Assembly: GCF_949987515.2 (NCBI RefSeq)
Contig: NC_082694.2
Span: forward strand, 42,308,451-42,372,450
Source: Delphinus delphis
Taxonomy: Eukaryota > Chordata > Mammalia > Artiodactyla > Delphinidae
Reading direction: 5' to 3'
Length of the DNA stretch: 64,000 nucleotides
The position numbers were made by a program, and so were the translations under genes. Within the stretch, counting starts at the first letter, position 1; each line of letters starts with the position of its first letter. The notes below the pieces were generated by a model. That model had not been told where the DNA came from and ran no database searches. It was given only the letters and a program-made list of their open reading frames with translations. Of the stretch, positions 57,107 to 64,000 are shown one piece after another.

Positions 57107-59391
57107 GAATGTGAATTACATGCTTTTATCTATCATGGTTTCTAGGTGCTTTACTATGCTATGAGTTTGAGATCCTAGGTTTCATTTGCTATTACTTTGA
57201 ATTGTTATCAATAGAAGCTGCTGTGGTACTGACTGATTTATAACTAGTTTTATCAAAATTTGTGCAGAATCCTGCAGAATTTTTTCTAGGTACTTCTGAA
57301 TGTAAACTCTACAGTCATGAATGAAGTGCTATGATAATATTATGCCACTATGATTGTATTCATTATTTAAGGGTATGCTATAATCAATACATTTTGAGCT
57401 GAATTCTGAAAAAAGTTTTTAAAAATTGTCTATTGTATAAATTCCTTTCTCAAACATGCAAGTTAATTCAGTAGTAATGAGCTTGCTATAAGGAAGTTTA
57501 TACGGCTGGTTATTCAAAATTTCAGGAATCTTCTCTATATTTATGCTACTATCCAGTTGTTCAGAGTGTATTAAATTAATATTTTAGGTTATAGATGCAT
57601 TTTTCAGCCCTGTGAAAGTCTTGGTAACATAACCATTTTTATGTTTTTCCCATACATATTCCTCAGAGGTATAATGTAAAATTATTTGTTAACTACAAAC
57701 CAAGTAGTCTATCCTTCTAGAAGTCTTTTTCAAGCTATTTTTTAGATCTGAGTTCAAACACCTCTCATAAGGCTTGATTCCCTAAGATCATTATACTGCA
57801 TTTAAAAATTAATAATGTGCTCATTAATTACAGCCTTTTATTTTAAACATTTTTCATGTCACCTTTTTACAGTGAAGAAAAGTACAATTTTAGGTAAATT
57901 CATTAGCATATGAGGAGAATGCCCAAGGGTGGGAGGAAAATAAATGTGAATATTGAGACCTAGAGAAATTTGCCAAATCAAGTGGGAATTCGAAGAAGAG
58001 TAATAGTAAAAAAGAGAAAAAATCAAGAGGAGACATAAGACAGATCTGATCAGGTTGATCTTTTAAGGTGAAGGCAAGAACACTGTCTGTTGTGGTTCTC
58101 AGCAGAACATGGATTCTAGTTTTTATAGTGCAGAAATTGTATTTTTTTTTTCTGCTAATGAAGATCAGCCTGTGTATATTAGTGGAGACTGGGATAATGC
58201 AAACATAAATTTGCTTGTTTATTCTGTCTTCTTCCGTGTCATATTGTTACAGAGAACTAAATGGGATACGTATAACATCTCATTTTATTTATTTTATTTG
58301 CCTTCAAAGTAATTTCTAATAAAGAGTGAAATGACTAAAAACACCTAAAATTTTTTCTTGAATAATTTAAATAGATTTATAGAGAAATATTTGTACTTGT
58401 AGTTTGCAAATGGGTATTTTCTAAATTGTTACACGCCTGCAATGTGCTATGTGCTTGTGTACTTTTTGTTTTTTGGCTTTTTTGCCCCTAAGCCAAAGAA
58501 ACAAAAACAAAATTATAGTTGTGGATGAAGTTATAACCCTGCTAATATCATATGGTTATGATATAAAGAAACATGAATTATTGTTTTTCAACTGTTTAGG
58601 TTTATTAAGTTTATGAACTATGGAAAAGGAAGTATAGTACCCACAAACCAAGGTGGGGAAGTTAGATAAACTTAATAGTTGACTCTTCAGTGAGGGTTAA
58701 CTTCATTGTTTGTTAAAATTTAAGTACAAATGCACATTTTACACATAACCATTTATGAGACACTTGATAACTCTCACCACATCTTTAGAAAATAAAATTG
58801 ACAAGAAAAAAAGGATGAAAAAGAGACGAGTTTAGTAAATTAAGTTACTAGTTTAAAAATGGTTTTGGATGTGGTTACTGACCATTTTCTATCATGAGCA
58901 ATGATTAAACTGCAGATTATATTAAAAATATCACCTTTGAAATTATTTTATTGCCTTCATATGTTCTTAGAAGTGAGTAGGATGATTAAAAACGGGTATT
59001 TCAACTGCAAGATTTTAGAATTATGTAATTATTTACAGAGACACTTAAGGTGACCTTTCACTATTGGGATGAACTGCTCTCTGATATTAATAAGAATAAG
59101 TGATTTAACCTGCCAAAGAAACCTGATGAAAGAACTTCAGAAACTGTAGCTTTCTAAATTCTTCAAGGTTTATTAGTTTCTGTACCCTGACACAGCAACA
59201 ATCTAATAACTATAATGGATTACCTTCCAGTGAAGAAGGTATTTAAAAGCCAAATAGCCACAAAAATAGCTTACAATATGTTAGGAGAATGAGAATTTTT
59301 ATAGTACAGTACAAACATGTAACCCAAATGTTGCTCATTAGTTCTAATACTATTAACTAAAATTGGAACTGCATAAGCCAGATTGTGAAAT

Positions 59392-59465
59392 GGGTGCTGA
59401 TTTAAATAGAGTGCTAGACAAAAGAACTGGGTGCTGATTTAAATAGAGTGCTAGACAAAAGAACT
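59392..59465. repeat. Perfect 37-bp tandem duplication
   Basis: Two adjacent identical copies, 59392-59428 and 59429-59465, each starting gggtgctgatttaaatagag and ending acaaaagaact. No difference is seen between the copies. Confidence 0.97.
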
Positions 59466-60104
59466 CTCAATTTTGGGAAGTGATATATATATCCTGATGC
59501 AGTACCAGTGTGAAGGAAGAACTTTGGGGGGAAAATAGAATATTATATTTGAAATGCTTTGCAGATTTAAAGTATAATCATTTCATTAGACATTTGTAAA
59601 TCAAGATAGTCTTTCAATAGAAAATTGAGTCACTCTTCAGTTGAGGGAGGAACCTAATTGTAAACACAGCAGTAGGGAAATGAACCCCCTAGACTTCCTA
59701 GAGGCTCTGTATGCTTAATGGTGTCAGAGGTACCCCAGGGAGGTGACCCTCAGAGCAACTTGCACCTTGCTGCAGTTTTCAGCGTAGGTCTATAGAAGAA
59801 AAACATCTTGAGGAGGGAGGTATAATGTAGTGGGTATTCATTTGGCAGAGGATTTAATCTGTCTATTGGGAGTAAGAATGCTAAGGGATTGAAATGTATG
59901 ACTTGCATATGAGCCCCCCTACCTCCTTTGACAGCCTTCCCCAAACAGAACACATTGAGATTTAAAAAAAAAAATATTTTCTGACCCCAGTTTTTCATAG
60001 CATCAAAAATTAACTTGTTTACAGTAAACTCAGAGGAAAGGGTGTGGCCAGAATAGTCCAAGGCCTACTGCTCAAATTTCCTAGAGAATGGTAAATAAAT
60101 TATG

Positions 60105-60310
60105 GCAATGATAATGAAAAGTATGAACTAGGTAACATTCTTAGCACTTTACATATGCTAACTTATTCAATCCTCTCAATAACTTTCAATAGAAGAAGAA
60201 ACTAAGGCATAATGTAATTAATAATATGCCTAAAGCCACAAAGCAGGAAATCCTGCAATTCAAACCTATCAGGCTGGTACCATGTCCTCAGCCTTTACTC
60301 ACTGTTCTGT
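60105..60310 (+). repeat. MIR SINE
   Basis: 'cttagcactttacatatgct', 'agaagaaactaaggcataat', 'gcctaaagccacaaagcagg' and 'aattcaaacctatcaggctg' are in MIR order. Confidence 0.85.
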
Positions 60311-61369
60311 ACTGTCATATAAGAGCTTTCCTTCTTTTACCTTATCCTAGTTCAAAAATTCTAAAGTTAATTCATTGGCTGTTTCTCAGACTCAGCATTC
60401 TGTAATATCTTCATTGCAATGGAATATAGAAATGCATTTAAAGCTTTAAGATGGCTTCCAATGAAGATCATATCAGTTCAGTTATGTTTCTTTGAACACT
60501 ACTCCCATGACATGAACTGTGAAGATATTTAGAAACATTTTTAGGTCATAGCCTCCTATGTATTTAAAGCTTATGGAAGTAGTATGAGAAAGAAACTTGT
60601 ACAATGTTGTATAACCCAGCTGTTCACATTTCATTCAAAAAGAGACTACCCTCTGCTTTTTGGAGAACACTTCATAAGCTCTGGAGAAATTGATCTTCCC
60701 AGAAACAACAGTTGAGAAATAAATACTGGTGGCCTCTGGAAATAGATCAAGTGCTGAGTGGCTCAAGGTATCCTATGCTGAAGTCAAAGTACTTGGAAAT
60801 GATGGCTGTAGAATCTCTCCTAGCTTGTCTGAGTCATACTTCATACATTGATACTATTTTAAACATTCCCCCTCAACTGTATTTGCCAATACACCTTGCT
60901 TTAATTGGAAATATTTAGGTACTTTTGGTCCCTGCTGTGTTTCACTCCATTTGCAGAGGGAAAGCCATCAGACAGCCAGAAAACACTTTGCTTTAACGCA
61001 CCATCTGCTGCTTACAGCTGGGCACTGCTGGTTGTTTTGATCTGTAACAATACTAGCTGTAGAATGGAACCAAGGAATACAGTCTAAAAGATCATTTGGT
61101 TCTGGATCTTTTCCTCCAACTGTGAGTTCAGAACAGAAGACTATGTAAGGGTTAGAACAACAATTTGCAGTTTTTATTTTACCATCATTTACCACCCCAA
61201 ATTATCTAAGGCGAGGAGCTCCTGTAAATGTTTTCCATTTTTATCTTTGGCTAGAAAGTTTTGCCTTCCAAAAGCAAGTTTTAAGAATACTAGCAACTAG
61301 TTGTTGCGTTGGAATTCTAAACGTTACTGTATAGCAACGGAAACTATAGCATTTGGTATGTGGAAATAA
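60311..61369. other. Unassigned non-coding sequence
   Basis: No recognised gene or repeat. Confidence 0.4.
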
Positions 61370-61760
61370 ACAAAGCCCACCCAAATGAGGACAAAGGATA
61401 TTTATTCAGAGCTTGCTATAGCAAAGGAATCAACTACCATCAATTGTTTTGGCAAAGACTCAGAGTTAGGCAGGGTAGTGGAAAAGATTTATAGTAAAAA
61501 AGAGAAGACTTCAGGCAGGCTCTGATTAGAGGTTGTTGGCATGGGGAAGAGGGGAGGTGGGCTAGCTAGAAATGGGATATGCTATGTAACTGGGTTGAGG
61601 AACTTATTTTACTTTCTCTGGTTGGTCCTAAGTTGGACAAAAGTGGAAGTGGGAAAAATAGGGAAGCTGGCAATGACCTAGTCTTGACCTTTCTGGGATG
61701 ATTGCTGCAGAGGTTGCGGGTCCGGGTCCGAGTTCTATTGGCATACATTCGTTTATGGTC
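61370..61760 (-). mobile_element. LTR-like element (ERV/MaLR remnant), reverse
   Basis: On the minus strand a TATA-like CTATAAATC (around plus 61487-61495) lies about 90 bp before GAATAAATA (around plus 61399-61407). This is the same promoter-to-poly-A layout as the LTR-like blocks at 30.2 and 53.5 kb. Borders and family are uncertain. Confidence 0.5.
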
Positions 61761-61794
61761 TAGCCATTTTCCGTTTGTATATTCAGTATCTCAG

Positions 61795-61990
61795 GAATCA
61801 CAAAAACCTAGATTTGCATGTTGACTCTGTTATTAACTGTGTAATCTTGGGTGAAGTATTGCTCTCCAAGCTTTAGTTTCATCCACATATGAAATTAAAA
61901 TAGTAATACTCATTTTGTAGGGTTATTGTGAGGGAAAATTGAAATTTAAAAAGAAATCACGATATGCTTCAAACATAGAAATCGGTCAAT
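61795..61990 (-). repeat. MIR SINE (reverse)
   Basis: 'gttattaactgtgtaatctt', 'gctctccaagctttagtttc', and 'gtagggttattgtgagggaa' follow the reverse MIR order. Confidence 0.8.
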
Positions 61991-62839
61991 CAATCAAAGC
62001 TCTTGTTGCTATTGCCATGCTAAAATGTCCTTTTAAAAGTTCATTTTGAGCAACTTCAGTAAGACGATTCTCCTTTTCAAGTTACTGCACTTGAAAGCAG
62101 GAGGTTGTCTCTAAAGTATTCACAAAGTTATGGATATAGATAACATAACCTTGAACATGCCTCCCTTCCCAGCCTTTTCATATCCCTTCTCTGAACCACT
62201 CAGATATTAGGAATGAAACCACCTCTTCTTTCTTTGAGGAATTTCAGTGAAACTCCTACGTCTTCCTCGTTCTATTTTAGTTCTGGTAGTCTGGTTTACA
62301 TTCAACTCATTTCATTAATCTTTCCACAGAGAACTTTATAGAGAACTCTTATTTTGTTTTATAGCTGCAGTTCATTCTTCTGTGATTTATTAATGTCTGA
62401 ATATGAAAGTTACAAAATAAATAAACAATTTCAAATTATATTGGCACTATAAATATTTTTGCTTACTATGGAAACCATGTGCTATGATTATATTGATTTA
62501 TTTATGGTTCAATTACTCTTACTCAATGAAAAATGAGCCATGTCAAGTTCAAATAAATTTTTCTTCTTTTACACTTCCCCAATAGATTTTAGCATATTCT
62601 CAATTTTTTCCAAGCTCTCAATTGTACAAATTTTTCTATAGAATATTATTTTCCCACGCAGAGATTTCTCTTCCTGAATCCTCTATCCTCTGCCAATTCT
62701 GGGCTCGTGTAGCCTAAGCCTAGTTATTATCCTTGGGTAACTCTCTTCTCACTGTTCTCCTATGTGGCGTTTTTAGCTGCTTTTCTATTATGCCTTCTTC
62801 CTTGGTTTGTATCCCAGAGTATGCAAAAGGTGTTGGAGA
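61991..62839. other. Unassigned non-coding sequence
   Basis: Nothing recognised. It ends at the left border of an inverted L1. Confidence 0.4.
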
Positions 62840-64000
62840 GATGGCTTTCAGTTTTTCACAATTGAGTATGATGTTAGCTGTGGATTTGTCATATATGGCC
62901 TTTATTATGTTAAGGTACATTCTTTCTATACCAATTTTATTGAGAGCTCTTATCATAAATGGGTGTTGAATCCTGTCAAATGCTTTTTCTGCATCTAGCG
63001 AAATGATCATTTACTTTTAATCTTTTATTTTATTAATATAGTGTATCATGTTAATTGATTAGTGGATGTTGAATCATCCTTGCATCTCTAGAATAAATTC
63101 CACTTGACCATGGTGTATGATCTTTTTAAAGTATTGTTTTATTTGGTTTGCTAACATTTTGTTGAGGATTTTTGCATCTATGTTCATCAGAGGGATTGGC
63201 CTATAATTTTCTTCTCTGGGTAGTGTCCTTGTCTGGTTTTGGTATCAGGGTAATGCTGGCCTCATAAAATGAGTTTGGAAGTGTTCCCTGCTCTTGAATT
63301 CTTTGGAATAGTTTGAGAAAGATAAGTATTGAATGTTTGGTAGAATTTTTTTTTTTTTTTTTTTTTTTTTGCTGTACTTGGGCCTCTCACTGTTGTGGCC
63401 TCTCCCGTTGCAGAGCACAGGCTCCGGACGCGCAGGCTCAGCGGCCATGGCTCACGGGCCCAGCCGCTCTGCGGCATGTGGGATCTTCCCGGACCAGGGC
63501 ACGAACCCGTGTCCCCTGCATCGGCAGGCGGACTCTCAACCACTGCGCCACCAGAGAAGCCCTAGACTTTTGTTTTTTGGGAGCTTTTGATTACCGTTTC
63601 AATCTCCTTACTAGTTATTGGCCTATTCAGATTTTCTATTTCTTCATGATTCAGTCCTGGAAGGTTGCATGATTCTAAGAATTTATCCATTTTTCTTCTA
63701 GGTTGTCCAATTTGTTGGCATATAGCTGTTCATAATATTCTCTTATAATCCTTTGTATTTCTGTAGTATCCATTGCTATTTCTCTTTTGTTTCTTATTTT
63801 ATTTATCAGTCCTCTCTCATTTTTTAGTGAATCTAGCTAAAGGTTTACAAGGATGCCCACTCTGCCCACTCTTACTCAACATACTATTGGAGGCCCTAGC
63901 CAGAACAATGAGGAAAGAAAAAGAAATAAAAGGCATTCAAATTGGAAAAGAAGAATTAAAACTGTCACTATTTATGGATGACATAACTTTATTTATAAAA
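62840..64000 (+). mobile_element. L1 with inverted 5' part (runs off the window)
   Basis: From 62840 to about 63846, L1 ORF2 reads on the minus strand ([14 protein letters not shown] ... NCEKLKAI at the left border). From about 63848, ORF2 reads on the plus strand, beginning QGCPL and continuing [34 protein letters not shown] and the catalytic-box variant FMDD. In ORF2 order, QGCPL comes only about ten residues after KLKA, so the two parts are neighbouring pieces of one L1, with the upstream piece flipped. The 3' end lies beyond the window. A CHR SINE later inserted into the flipped part. Confidence 0.88.
63341..63571 (-). mobile_element. CHR-type SINE (reverse) with TSD, inside L1
   Basis: Body 63350-63562 with a long T-tract at the left. 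TSD tagaatttt (63341-63349) and tagactttt (63563-63571), one mismatch. Low divergence. Frames on both strands are SINE translations. Confidence 0.93.

Larger units (their letters stand above)
56841..60104. other. Long unassigned interval
   Basis: The longest stretch in the window without a recognised interspersed repeat. It contains a hairpin at 57065-57106 and a 37-bp tandem duplication at 59392-59465, listed separately. No gene-like frame is convincing. Confidence 0.4.

Noticed and set aside
1..64000. CRISPR arrays, operons, phage or bacterial features
   Set aside because: No regularly spaced repeats and no prokaryotic gene structure; the window is mammalian.

Overview
This window looks like non-coding DNA from a placental mammal, most likely a cetacean. 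The strongest evidence is about a dozen copies of the tRNA-derived CHR-type SINE, whose internal promoter region reads like a decayed tRNA (A-box-like GTGGCGCAGTGG, B-box-like GGTTCGWGCCC). I saw no BovB or Bov-tA elements, which argues against a ruminant, and no pig PRE-1. The rest is ordinary mammalian repeat content: L1, L2, MIR, Tigger and hAT DNA transposons, and LTR remnants. Subfamily names are from memory of consensus sequences and were not computed. I found no intact protein-coding gene, tRNA, rRNA or CRISPR array.

Layout. 1-4.1 kb: MIR copies, two CHR SINEs, and an LTR remnant holding an inverted repeat around an AT/GA tract. 4.1-9.2 kb: an L2 split by a 4.4-kb minus-strand L1 with a visible target-site duplication (TSD). 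9.2-15.5 kb: old repeats, including an L1M split by an LTR-like element and an L2 containing a TC/AC microsatellite. 18.6-19.2 kb: a processed pseudogene of ribosomal protein L28, the only recognisable host-gene copy. 21.9-27.3 kb: several DNA transposons, one flanked by a perfect 17-bp direct repeat. 30-36 kb: an LTR, two truncated L1s, a SINE and another Tigger-like element. 36.7-41.3 kb: a second long minus-strand L1 broken by a SINE. 41.5-46.6 kb: two related L1M 3' regions in opposite orientation. 47-54.9 kb: stacked SINEs, a minute L1 insertion, an L1M holding two SINEs, and LTRs. 55-62 kb: mostly unassigned sequence with short hairpins and a tandem duplication. 62.8 kb to the end: an L1 with an inverted 5' part, running off the window.

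The elements form a readable time series of insertions: L2 and MIR are oldest, then L1M, LTR and Tigger elements, then the long L1s and the CHR SINEs, several of which sit inside older elements with their TSDs still legible. No set of genes acts together here. The most notable items are insertion-mechanism footprints (double SINE insertion at one target, L1 inversion consistent with twin priming, a 36-bp L1 insertion) and a few unusually well-preserved palindromes and duplications. One 98-codon minus-strand frame near 28.3 kb is unexplained.
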